Assembly: GCA_017545365.1 (NCBI GenBank)
Contig: JAFWOP010000037.1
Span: 21,590 to 85,589 of the forward strand
Length of the DNA: 64,000 bases
Source: Bacteroidales bacterium
GTDB taxonomy: Bacteria > Bacteroidota > Bacteroidia > Bacteroidales > P3
Direction of reading: 5' to 3'
The first letter of the stretch is position 1, and each line of letters starts with the position of its first letter. Of this stretch, positions 1 to 9,119 are shown one piece after another. A program made the translations under genes and the position numbers. Under the pieces are notes generated by a model. That model did no database searches. It was given only the letters and a program-made list of their open reading frames with translations, and was not told the origin of the DNA.

Positions 1-1003
1 CGGTGTCCAGCCACTGCAACAGCAAGGGCAGTCCGCAAACCGCCGCCTGCTGCCCGAATCGTGCGCGTGTGGCATCGGCCTCCTCCAGCAACACCAGCGT
101 GGCAGGATCGAGCGACACCAACAGGTTGCGCAAGTGCTCGCTCAGCCCAGTGATAAAATGCTGCCCGTCGAACCCCTTGTCAATCACCTCCTGATAAAGC
201 AGCAGCGAATGCGGCAGGTCGCCGTTCAGCACATAGTCCACAAGCCGGAAATAATAGTCCGAATCCAGCAGGTTCAGATTCTCGTTGCACAACTGGCGCG
301 TGAGGTTGCCCTGGGTGAAACTGACCAGCTGGTCGAAAGTCGAAAGGGCATCGCGCAAGCCCCCCTCGGCCTTGCGGGCGATAATGTGGAGGGCCTCATC
401 CTCATAGTGTATGCCCTCCTGCTGGGCTATCATCCGCAGATGTGCCACTATATCTTCACTCTTGATGCGCTTGAAGTCGAACACCTGACAGCGAGAAAGG
501 ATGGTGGGTATAATCTTGTGTTTCTCGGTGGTGGCGAGGATAAACTTGGCGTATGCCGGGGGCTCCTCCAAAGTCTTCAGGAAAGCGTTGAACGAAGCGT
601 TGGAGAGCATGTGGACCTCATCGATGATATACACTTTGTAGCGACCCGACTGGGGAGGGATGTACACCTGCTTCACCAGTTCGCGGATGCCGTCGACGCT
701 GTTGTTCGATGCCGCATCCAGCTCAAAGATATTCATCGAGCCCCCCTCAGCAAAGCTCCTGCAGCTTTCGCACTCATTGCAAGGTTCCGTGTCGGGCGTG
801 AGGTTGGTGCAGTTGATAGTCTTAGCCAAGATACGGGCGCAGGTGGTCTTGCCCACTCCGCGGGGACCACAGAAGAGGAAGGCCTGGGCCAGCTGGCCGG
901 TGCGGATGGCATTCTGCAAAGTGGCGGTCACATGCTGTTGACCCACCACACTGGCAAATGTCGTCGGTCGGTACTTACGGGCTGATACTATATAATTTTC
1001 CAT
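1..1003 (-). CDS. dnaX: DNA polymerase III subunit gamma/tau (3' end outside window)
   Basis: Clamp-loader ATPase of the replicative polymerase. The reverse strand is open from the ATG at 1003-1001 to the window edge, giving the first 334 residues. Seen: N-terminal MENYIVSARKYRP, the usual dnaX opening; Walker A GPRGVGKT at residues 46-53; four zinc-binding cysteines at about 65, 75, 78 and 81; Walker B IDEVHM at about 127-132; an SRC sensor further on; then the start of the helical domain III. These are the classic order and spacing of the gamma/tau AAA+ module. The tau-specific C-terminus is outside the window. It is transcribed divergently from the glucan synthase, with its own promoter box 26 nt upstream. 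Confidence 0.96.
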   Translation of the reverse strand, partial: MENYIVSARKYRPTTFASVVGQQHVTATLQNAIRTGQLAQAFLFCGPRGVGKTTCARILAKTINCTNLTPDTEPCNECESCRSFAEGGSMNIFELDAASNNSVDGIRELVKQVYIPPQSGRYKVYIIDEVHMLSNASFNAFLKTLEEPPAYAKFILATTEKHKIIPTILSRCQVFDFKRIKSEDIVAHLRMIAQQEGIHYEDEALHIIARKAEGGLRDALSTFDQLVSFTQGNLTRQLCNENLNLLDSDYYFRLVDYVLNGDLPHSLLLYQEVIDKGFDGQHFITGLSEHLRNLLVSLDPATLVLLEEADATRARFGQQAAVCGLPLLLQWLDT

Positions 1004-1028
1004 ATCTAACTTTACATAAAAGACGCTG

Positions 1029-1036
1029 CAAAGATA
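1029..1036 (-). promoter_or_regulatory. Bacteroidetes -7 box for dnaX
   Basis: Reverse-strand TATCTTTG, a perfect TAnnTTTG match, 26 nt upstream of the dnaX ATG. The implied leader is about 15-20 nt. Confidence 0.7.
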
Positions 1037-1416
1037 CGAAAAAAAATGAAATAAATGAAAAAACGGTGCGGATGTGCCGGGGTACCCCTGTGCCGTCGTG
1101 TCGGCCAGTGCCTCCCCCATGCACACGCCCGCACCCAGCCGGGGGGTGGAAAGACCCCGCCTAATGGTTATTACAAATATTTGTTTTTCAAAACAATGTG
1201 CCTTCATTGGCATCTACTTTTCCCTATCTGAACGAAAAGCAAATAAAAACAAAACCAATTACAAACAACAAAAAAAAGAAAGGGTTCTGTGGCAGCGTTA
1301 CCGCCCCCGATGCCGAGGGGGATGTCCACGGCCGATTTTGGCGAAATGCACTTTTTTTTGTTTTATTTAAAAAAAATACGTATCTTTGTAAATTCGTTTA
1401 CTAATACTTTCCTCGT
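1037..1416. other. Gene-free divergent intergenic region
   Basis: About 380 nt between the dnaX promoter and the glucan synthase start. It holds a GC-rich patch (1060-1165) followed by AT-rich sequence leading into the rightward promoter. Short open frames here show no recognisable protein features. Confidence 0.6.
1357..1388 (+). promoter_or_regulatory. Promoter of the glucan synthase operon
   Basis: TTTG at 1357-1360 (-33 box) and TATCTTTG at 1381-1388 (-7 box), spaced 20 nt. This is the full Bacteroidetes promoter consensus, 28 nt before the ATG at 1417. Confidence 0.8.
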
Positions 1417-4400
1417 ATGAAAAGCACGTATAAGATTTTCAAAGAGAGCGTTAAAGAGATTACGCAATACTACCTGCTACTGGTGGAAGAAACCAAGTCG
1501 CAACGGCTGGTGGGCAGCACCAACGAATGGGTGCTGGACAATTATTATATGATTAGCGAGCAGGAGAAGGTGCTTAAGGTGGACTTGCGCAGCAAGTCGT
1601 TCCGTGAGCTGGACGCACGACGTGTGCAGCAGCTGACGGAGGTGCTGAGAGGCTTTCTGGTGAAATGCCATTACCAGATTGACAAGACGCTGCTGTTTCG
1701 CTACCTCTCGCAGGTGCAGGTAAAGCAGAAGGACTATCTTTCCTACCCCGAAGTGTGCGCCCTGCTGCCGCTGGTGAAATGCGTGCTTTTGGAGGACTTG
1801 GCCGACTTGTGCCGTACGCTGGCTGCCAGCCATGCCTATCACTATTCGCCAACCGACAAGTCGTCGGCTGACATGGAGAAGCTGAACGAGGCTGCGAAGC
1901 AGAACCTGATGATGATGAACATCTTCAACTCGCTGAAGAAGATGACCAAGCTGCCCATAGCGGAGCTGCTGGACTATGTGAGCTTCAGCGAGAGGATGCT
2001 CAAGGGTGAGGCCGCGGGGATGTACGACCAAATGTACGACAAAACTAAAGACGACTACCGCGCCAAGATAGTGCGACTGACCAAGAAACGCAGCCGCAGG
2101 GCCGCCAGAGAGGACAACAGCGAGTATGAGCTGGTGAAGGAACTGGTGGAGCAGGCCGACGCCCGTGGCGAGCATGTGGGCTGGCAGCTCTTCCCGCCCA
2201 AGGCGTGGAACCGCCGCGCCCATGCCTATATATGGATTGTGGTCCTCGCCACCCTGGCTCTCGCTGCCCTCTTCGCCCGCTGGGCCATGGGGTGCTGGAC
2301 AGGCTGGATGACGCTGCTGTTCGCCATTCTGATGCTGGTGCCGATGAGCCAGATGGTCATCGACCTCTTCAACCAGTGCCTCTTCTGGCTGCACAAGCCG
2401 GTGAACACCTTCAAGCTAAAGTTCAAGGACGGCCTCATCCCCGAGGAGTACGCCACCATGGTCATCATGCCCACCATCTTAAAGAACCGCCAGAAGACCA
2501 TCGAGCTGCTGGAGCAGTTGGAGATATACTACCTTTCGAATATCAACCGCGCCTCAGATGGCCAACGGCTGGAGAGCCGCCCGCAGAACCTATACTACAC
2601 CCTTATCGGCGACGCTGCGGCAGGCCCCAACGAGGAGATGCCGTGGGACGACGAGGTGGCAGAGGCCGGTTTGACAAAAGTGAAGGAACTGAACGAGAAG
2701 TACGGCGCGCCGATATTCAACTTTATATACCGCCGTCGCGCCTACAGCGAGGGCGAGGGCTGCTGGCTGGGCTTCGAGCGCAAGCGCGGTGCCATACTGC
2801 ATTTCAACGACCTGTTGCTGGGCAACCACTCAGAGGAGGAGAAGAAGCGTTTCTTCCGCTGCGAGACCATCAGCGACTGGCTGAAGCAGCCGGTGACACC
2901 CATCACCTTCATCATCACGCTGGACACCGACACCGAGCTGGTGCTCTACTCGGCACAGAAGCTCATCGGAGCCATGGCGCACCCGCTGAACCGCGCACGG
3001 CTGTCGGCCGACGGACGGCGAGTAGACGCAGGCTACGGCATCATGCAGCCGCGCGTGAATGTGGACGTGGAGGTGACCAACAAGAGCCGCTACGCCCAGC
3101 TGTTTGCCGGACTGGGCGGGCTGGACGTGTACACCACCGCGTCGTTCGAGCTGTACCAGGACATCTTCAACGAGGGCAGTTTCTGCGGCAAGGGCATCTA
3201 CGACCTGAAGATTTTCCAGCAGGTGCTGCGCGGCACTTTCCCGCAAAACCTCATCCTCAGCCACGACCTCATCGAGGGCTGCCACATACGCTGCGGCCTC
3301 ATCAACGATGTAGAGCTGTTCGACGACAACCCCTCCAACTATATTGATGATGCCAAGCGCCACCACCGATGGACCCGCGGCGACTGGCAGATAATAGGGT
3401 GGCTGCGCAACCGCGTGCGCAACGAGCGCGGTGATATAGTGAAGAACCAGGTGAACACCATCGGTCGATGGAAGATATTCGACAACCTGCGCCGCAGTGT
3501 GCTGAGCCTGGCGTGTGTGGTGGTGCTGCTGTTCGGCTATGCCGCCTCAATAGGCCACACCGCCGTTATCAGCCCAGCATGGTATGTACTGGCGGTGATG
3601 CTGGTGGTGGCACTGCCCATCCTGTTCTTCCTGATGGGGCAGATTACACGGCTGCCAAGGTTCAACAAACGCTACCGCTACTATATGACCCTGATGCGCG
3701 GCATCGGGGTGGTGATTAGGCGCGCCTTTGTGCAGTTCGCCCTGCTGCCTAAGGAGGCATGGATGTATACCGACGCACTGGTACGCGCCTGCTACCGCAT
3801 GTGGTTCTCGCACCGCAACCTGCTGAACTGGGTGACCAGCGACGAGGCAGCGAAAAGCACCAAGGGGACTCTGGACGACTATGTGAAGAAGTTTTGGTTC
3901 AACTATGTGTGCGCGGCAGTGGTGGCAGTGCTGACGGTGATGGTCATGGACCACACATCGGAGGTAGGTGCCTCGGTGGTGTGGATGGTGGTGGCATCGG
4001 CCTTTGTGTGCGTCAGCTGGGTGGGCGCACCCTTCCTGATGTTCTATCTGGGAAAGAAGTTCGCACAGGACAAGAAGGGCCTCAACGCCGAGGAGACGGG
4101 GGAGGTGAAGACCTGGGCGAAGGACACGTGGAACTATTTCGACAGCCTGCTGACCGAAGAGAACAACTACCTGATACCCGACAACTACCAGCTGAACCGC
4201 GGGCAAAAGGCTGACTACAAGACATCGCCGACCAACATCGGCTATTCGATGGTTGCCGTCATCTCGGCCGCCGAGCTGGGTTTCATCACCCACAACGCCG
4301 CCATGGAGCGGCTGAGGCATATCGTCGACACTGTGACGCGGCTGGAGAAGTGGCACGGCCACCTCTTCAACTGGTACCATATCCAGAACCTCAAGGCACT

Positions 4401-7400
4401 GCCCAACTATTTCATCTCCACCTGCGACAGCGGCAACTTCGTGGCGTGCCTGTATGTGGTGAAGGGCTACCTTGCGCAGCATGAGGGCGACCAAGGGCTG
4501 TTGTCGCAAGTGAGCCGCCTGATTGACCTTACCGACTTTTCGAAACTCTACAACCATGAGCTGGACGTATTCAGCATCGGCTTCGACTACGGCGCACACG
4601 CGCTGCTGCCCTACCACTACAACAATTTCGCCTCCGAGGCGCGGCTGACGAGCTTCCTGACCATCGCGCAAGGCGACGCACCGTACAAGCATTGGTTCTG
4701 CCTCGACAAGACGCTGGTGCAATATCGCGGCTTCAAAGGGGTGGCATCGTGGTACGGCACTCTTTTCGAGTACTTCATGCCCCTCATTTTCCTGCCCACA
4801 TACAAGCATACGCTGATGGACGAGACCTACAGCTTTGCCATCCGCGCCCAGCGTGCCTTCATCCGCAACATACAGCACAGCCAGACAGCCGCCCACCCCA
4901 CGGGGGGTGCCGCAGGACTGCTGCCATGGGGCATCAGCGAGACGGCATACAACGAGCTGGACGACGCACAGAACTACAAGTACCATGCCTTCGGAGTACC
5001 CTACCTGAAATTCCAAAACACCACGCCCGACCGCATCGTCATTTCGCCTTACAGCTCGCTGATGACCATCGGCGTGGACGACCGCGCGGTGTACGACAAC
5101 ATGCTGCGTTTCCGCCAGCTGGACATGTACGACGGCATGGGCTTCTTTGAGTCATACGACGAGGAAGACCATGTGCCGGTGCGGGCCCACTACGCCCACC
5201 ATCAGGGCATGATACTTGCCAGCCTGACAAACTACCTCGCCGACCACTGTCTACAGCACTATTTCATGGCAGAGCCTATCATGAAGTCGATGGAGACACT
5301 GCTGAAGGAGAAGGCGCAGGTGAAGCCGTATATCGACTTAAAGGTGACGCAGTACAAGCGTTACCAGTATGCCAAGGTGCAGACTGAGAGCGACGCCCGC
5401 GAGTACGACGGCATCGCCACAGTGCCAGAGATAGGGGTGCTGAGCAACGGCTTGTACACCGTGCTGCTCAACGACCGCGGGTCGGGATTCTCACGCTACC
5501 GCAATGTGATGGTGAACCGATACCGCAAGATAAGTGCCGACCACTACGGGCAGTACCTCTATGTGCGCAACCTCAAGAGCGACAAGCTGTGGTGCAACAC
5601 CTATGCCCCGCTGGACGTGATGCCGCAGAGCTACCGCGTGTCGTTCGCCTCGGACAAAATAAAATACCTGCGGGTGGACGATGGCATAGAGACCACTACC
5701 GAAATCACGGTGGTGAAGGACCGCTACGCCGAGCTGCGCCGCATCACATTCACCAACCACAGCGGCACGGATGTGGATCTGGAGCTGACCAGCTATGCCG
5801 AAGTGGTGCTGGCACCCCATGAGAACGACGAGAACCACCGCGTGTTCAACAGCATGAACATCCTGTCGGAGTACGACGCGGAGCTGCAGGCACTCATCCT
5901 CAGCAAGCCCATCAAGGAGACACGCGAAAGCCGCTATATGGTGCTGCACTCGCTCTTCGTGCCTTTCGACGGGGAGAACGAACACAATGAGGCTCCCGAG
6001 TACGAGACCTCGCGCCTGAAGTTCCTCGGCCGCGGAGGCAGCCTGCAGCATGCCGCCATCATCGAAGGCCACCGTACACTGACAGGCACCGTGGGCACGA
6101 CGCTGGACCCCATCATGTCGATGCGCCGACGCATCCATGTGGCAGAAGGAGAGGCGGTAACGGTAGTAATGCTCACCGCCTTCGGCAAGGCTCGTGAGCA
6201 GCTGACGGACATAGCCAACGCCTACCACGACGCGCTGGACATAGAGCATGCCTTCGAGACAGCATCGGTATACAACAACATGCGCACCTCAATGTCGCTG
6301 CTGAAAGGTGCTCAAATGCGCCTGTACAACAGCATAGCCAAGTACCTGCTACAGACCGCCACCCTCGGCAACGACCGCCAGCAGAACCTGGCCAAGAACC
6401 GCATGTCGCAGTCCAACCTGTGGCGCTTCGGCATCTCGGGCGACAACGCCATCCTGCTGCTGGAAATTGACAGTATCAACCGCTCGGGCTTTGCCAAAGA
6501 GATTATGCGCGCGTACGAATACTATAAGGTACACGGCCTGGTGCTGGACGTGGTGTTCATCAACGACGAGCAGGGCGAGCAACGCGAGGGACTGACCCAT
6601 TTTATCCGCAACATCGCCAACACCGAGCACCTGTGGGCCGCCCATCAGGAGAAAGGGCATGTGTACATCCTCAACGGCAACGAGATAAGCGACGAGGAAC
6701 GCATCCTGCTGCGCACGGTGGCACGCCTCACCTTCTTCACCGGCAACGGCAAGACGCTGGAACAGCAACTGCTGGACTTGGAGAAGGCCAACCAGCACTA
6801 TCAAAACATGGTGGAATACCCTGTGAGGAAAACCAGCTCGGACTTCCATGTGTGGAGCACGCTGGACTTCTACAACCAATACGGCGGCTTCGACCGCGAC
6901 GGCCACGACTATGTGGTGACCAACACCAACACGCCCATGCCGTGGGTGAACGTGCTGTCGAACCCGCGCTTCGGCTGCATCGTCAGCTCCACGATGGCGG
7001 GATTCACCTTCGCCTTCAACGCCCAACAGTTCAAACTCACAGGATGGAGCAACGACATCGTCAGGGACAACGCCTCCGAGATGCTGCTCATCAACAAGGA
7101 GCAGTTTGTTCCCGCCACGGCGCGCCACGGCCAGGGGTTCTCGGCCTTTGATGCCGAATATGACGACTTCAAGGTGATGGTGCGTGTGTTTGTGGCCAGC
7201 GAACGTCTGGAGAAATATTATCAGATAAAGATAGAGAACAAGACCAACGCGCCGCTGGACATACGGCTCGACATGGTGTACAAGCTGGTGATGGGGGTGA
7301 CTGAGGAGGAAACCGCCCGTTACCTCTACCACGAATGGCACCCGGAACAGAACAGCCTGCTGGTACGCAACGTGTATCACGACATTTACCGCGACACATG

Positions 7401-9117
7401 GCTGCAGCTGACGGCCACAGAGCCGCTCACCAAGCTGTCGCTGGAGTGCACCAACCGCAAGCAGATAGGCTTCGACTTCACGCTTCCCGCACAGGGAGTG
7501 AAGGAGACGGCCTACATCATCAGGGTGGTGGAAAAGGGCGACGAAGAGCAGCGCACCTTCACCATCCCCGCTATCGAGGAGGAGTACCAGAAGGTGTGCG
7601 ACCTGTGGGACCAACGGCTGAACATCATCCAGGTGGAGACACCCGACAAGTCGTTCAACTATATGCTGAACCGCTGGTACCTCTACCAGGTCTACTCCGC
7701 CCGCCTCTTCGCCCGCGCAGGATTCTACCAGGTAGGCGGCGCCACGGGCTTCCGCGACCAGCTGCAGGACGTGATGTCGTGCCTCTACAGCGACCCCGCC
7801 TATGCCCGCCGTCAGATTCTGGAGCATGCCGCACACCAGTTTGCCGAAGGCGACGTGCTGCACTGGTGGCATGAGAGCATGATGACAGGTGCCCGCACCA
7901 CCTTCAGCGACGACTACCTGTGGCTGGTATATGTCACCTACCAGTATGTGCATGTCACCGGCGACAGGAGCATCCTCACCGAGCAGGTGGTCTTCTGCCA
8001 GGCCGACCAGCTGAACGCCGAGGAGGCAGAACGCTGTCTGCTCTACGCCCTGCCAAAGCACAAGGTGGCTCCGACCGCCGACCAACGCGACAACAACTTC
8101 GAGTACGCCACACTGTACGAGCACCTGTGCCGCGCCATCAACCGTTCAAAACGCCGCATAGGCATCCACGGCCTGCCGCTGATGGGCTGCGGCGACTGGA
8201 ACGACGGCATGTCGCTGGTCGGTGTGGAAGGCAAAGGCGAGAGCGTGTGGGTGGCCTTCTTCCTGGCCGACTTGCTGCCTAAGATGGAGGAGATGACACA
8301 GATGGTACGGGGGGCCGACCTCGGCTACTGCGCCGAGCTGTCGGAATTCCGCAGCCAGCTCGTGGCCGCACTGCAGGACAACGCTTGGGACGGCGCATGG
8401 TTCCTCCGCGCCTATTTCGACAACGGCGACCCCATGGGCTCACGCAACAACACCGAGTGCCAAATCGACCTCATCTCGCAGGCTTGGAGCATCCTGACCC
8501 ATGTGGCCACGCCGCAGCAGAAGGAGTCGATATTCCGTGAGACGGACAACCGTCTGGTCAACCGCGAGCACGAAATCATACAGCTGCTCACCCCCGCCTT
8601 CCAGCATTCGCAGAACAACCCCGGATACATCATGCACTACCCTGTCGGCATCCGCGAAAACGGAGGCCAGTACACCCACGGCGCCATGTGGTACATCATG
8701 GCACAGCTGCAGGAGGGCCGCACCGACATGGCCTACTTCCTCTATTCGCTCATCAACCCCATCCACCGCACCTCGACACTGGCCGAAGTGTTGAAATACA
8801 AGGTGGAGCCGTACTGCATTGCCGCCGACATCTACAGCAACCCGCAGCATCCGGGCCGCGGCGGTTGGACTTGGTACACCGGCTCGGCATCATGGGCGTA
8901 CAAGACGGGTATTGAGAACATACTCGGTCTGCAGAAAGAGGGCGACACGCTGGTACTCAACCCCTCCATACCGTCAGACTGGGAAGGCTTCTCCATCACC
9001 TACCGCTATGGCAGCACGCCCTACCACATCAACTACCGCCGTCACAGCGGCACCGCCACGGCTCCGAACACAATCAAACTGGTGGACGACGGCATGCCGC
9101 ACCAAATAGACATCTGA
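1417..9117 (+). CDS. Giant beta-1,2-glucan synthase-type protein (GT84 + GH94, NdvB/ChvB-like)
   Basis: 2566 aa membrane protein resembling cyclic beta-1,2-glucan synthases, which polymerise UDP-glucose at the inner membrane and trim or cyclise the chain. Layout: soluble N-terminus 1-260; membrane segments about 268-325; GT84 catalytic region with LDTDTEL near 500 and the QxxRW-like HHRWTRGDWQ near 650; membrane segments about 690-745 and 826-885; glycoamylase-like region from about 907 (YLIPDNYQ, TSPTNIGYSM); long beta-sandwich regions; C-terminal GH94 phosphorylase-like domain with YQVGGATGFRDQLQD near 2100 and the GCGDWNDGMSLVG active-site motif near 2257. Length is close to the roughly 2800 aa of proteobacterial homologues. 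Whether the product is cyclic or linear cannot be told. It is followed after 2 nt by a PorE-like gene. Confidence 0.9.
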   Translation: MKSTYKIFKESVKEITQYYLLLVEETKSQRLVGSTNEWVLDNYYMISEQEKVLKVDLRSKSFRELDARRVQQLTEVLRGFLVKCHYQIDKTLLFRYLSQVQVKQKDYLSYPEVCALLPLVKCVLLEDLADLCRTLAASHAYHYSPTDKSSADMEKLNEAAKQNLMMMNIFNSLKKMTKLPIAELLDYVSFSERMLKGEAAGMYDQMYDKTKDDYRAKIVRLTKKRSRRAAREDNSEYELVKELVEQADARGEHVGWQLFPPKAWNRRAHAYIWIVVLATLALAALFARWAMGCWTGWMTLLFAILMLVPMSQMVIDLFNQCLFWLHKPVNTFKLKFKDGLIPEEYATMVIMPTILKNRQKTIELLEQLEIYYLSNINRASDGQRLESRPQNLYYTLIGDAAAGPNEEMPWDDEVAEAGLTKVKELNEKYGAPIFNFIYRRRAYSEGEGCWLGFERKRGAILHFNDLLLGNHSEEEKKRFFRCETISDWLKQPVTPITFIITLDTDTELVLYSAQKLIGAMAHPLNRARLSADGRRVDAGYGIMQPRVNVDVEVTNKSRYAQLFAGLGGLDVYTTASFELYQDIFNEGSFCGKGIYDLKIFQQVLRGTFPQNLILSHDLIEGCHIRCGLINDVELFDDNPSNYIDDAKRHHRWTRGDWQIIGWLRNRVRNERGDIVKNQVNTIGRWKIFDNLRRSVLSLACVVVLLFGYAASIGHTAVISPAWYVLAVMLVVALPILFFLMGQITRLPRFNKRYRYYMTLMRGIGVVIRRAFVQFALLPKEAWMYTDALVRACYRMWFSHRNLLNWVTSDEAAKSTKGTLDDYVKKFWFNYVCAAVVAVLTVMVMDHTSEVGASVVWMVVASAFVCVSWVGAPFLMFYLGKKFAQDKKGLNAEETGEVKTWAKDTWNYFDSLLTEENNYLIPDNYQLNRGQKADYKTSPTNIGYSMVAVISAAELGFITHNAAMERLRHIVDTVTRLEKWHGHLFNWYHIQNLKALPNYFISTCDSGNFVACLYVVKGYLAQHEGDQGLLSQVSRLIDLTDFSKLYNHELDVFSIGFDYGAHALLPYHYNNFASEARLTSFLTIAQGDAPYKHWFCLDKTLVQYRGFKGVASWYGTLFEYFMPLIFLPTYKHTLMDETYSFAIRAQRAFIRNIQHSQTAAHPTGGAAGLLPWGISETAYNELDDAQNYKYHAFGVPYLKFQNTTPDRIVISPYSSLMTIGVDDRAVYDNMLRFRQLDMYDGMGFFESYDEEDHVPVRAHYAHHQGMILASLTNYLADHCLQHYFMAEPIMKSMETLLKEKAQVKPYIDLKVTQYKRYQYAKVQTESDAREYDGIATVPEIGVLSNGLYTVLLNDRGSGFSRYRNVMVNRYRKISADHYGQYLYVRNLKSDKLWCNTYAPLDVMPQSYRVSFASDKIKYLRVDDGIETTTEITVVKDRYAELRRITFTNHSGTDVDLELTSYAEVVLAPHENDENHRVFNSMNILSEYDAELQALILSKPIKETRESRYMVLHSLFVPFDGENEHNEAPEYETSRLKFLGRGGSLQHAAIIEGHRTLTGTVGTTLDPIMSMRRRIHVAEGEAVTVVMLTAFGKAREQLTDIANAYHDALDIEHAFETASVYNNMRTSMSLLKGAQMRLYNSIAKYLLQTATLGNDRQQNLAKNRMSQSNLWRFGISGDNAILLLEIDSINRSGFAKEIMRAYEYYKVHGLVLDVVFINDEQGEQREGLTHFIRNIANTEHLWAAHQEKGHVYILNGNEISDEERILLRTVARLTFFTGNGKTLEQQLLDLEKANQHYQNMVEYPVRKTSSDFHVWSTLDFYNQYGGFDRDGHDYVVTNTNTPMPWVNVLSNPRFGCIVSSTMAGFTFAFNAQQFKLTGWSNDIVRDNASEMLLINKEQFVPATARHGQGFSAFDAEYDDFKVMVRVFVASERLEKYYQIKIENKTNAPLDIRLDMVYKLVMGVTEEETARYLYHEWHPEQNSLLVRNVYHDIYRDTWLQLTATEPLTKLSLECTNRKQIGFDFTLPAQGVKETAYIIRVVEKGDEEQRTFTIPAIEEEYQKVCDLWDQRLNIIQVETPDKSFNYMLNRWYLYQVYSARLFARAGFYQVGGATGFRDQLQDVMSCLYSDPAYARRQILEHAAHQFAEGDVLHWWHESMMTGARTTFSDDYLWLVYVTYQYVHVTGDRSILTEQVVFCQADQLNAEEAERCLLYALPKHKVAPTADQRDNNFEYATLYEHLCRAINRSKRRIGIHGLPLMGCGDWNDGMSLVGVEGKGESVWVAFFLADLLPKMEEMTQMVRGADLGYCAELSEFRSQLVAALQDNAWDGAWFLRAYFDNGDPMGSRNNTECQIDLISQAWSILTHVATPQQKESIFRETDNRLVNREHEIIQLLTPAFQHSQNNPGYIMHYPVGIRENGGQYTHGAMWYIMAQLQEGRTDMAYFLYSLINPIHRTSTLAEVLKYKVEPYCIAADIYSNPQHPGRGGWTWYTGSASWAYKTGIENILGLQKEGDTLVLNPSIPSDWEGFSITYRYGSTPYHINYRRHSGTATAPNTIKLVDDGMPHQIDI

Positions 9118-9119
9118 TC

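Noticed and set aside
6349..8124. 591-codon reverse open frame inside the glucan synthase gene (and similar ones at 3547-5016 and 1477-2394)
   Set aside because: Antisense shadows of the GH94/GT84 gene with no recognisable motif and skewed Val/His/Leu composition.
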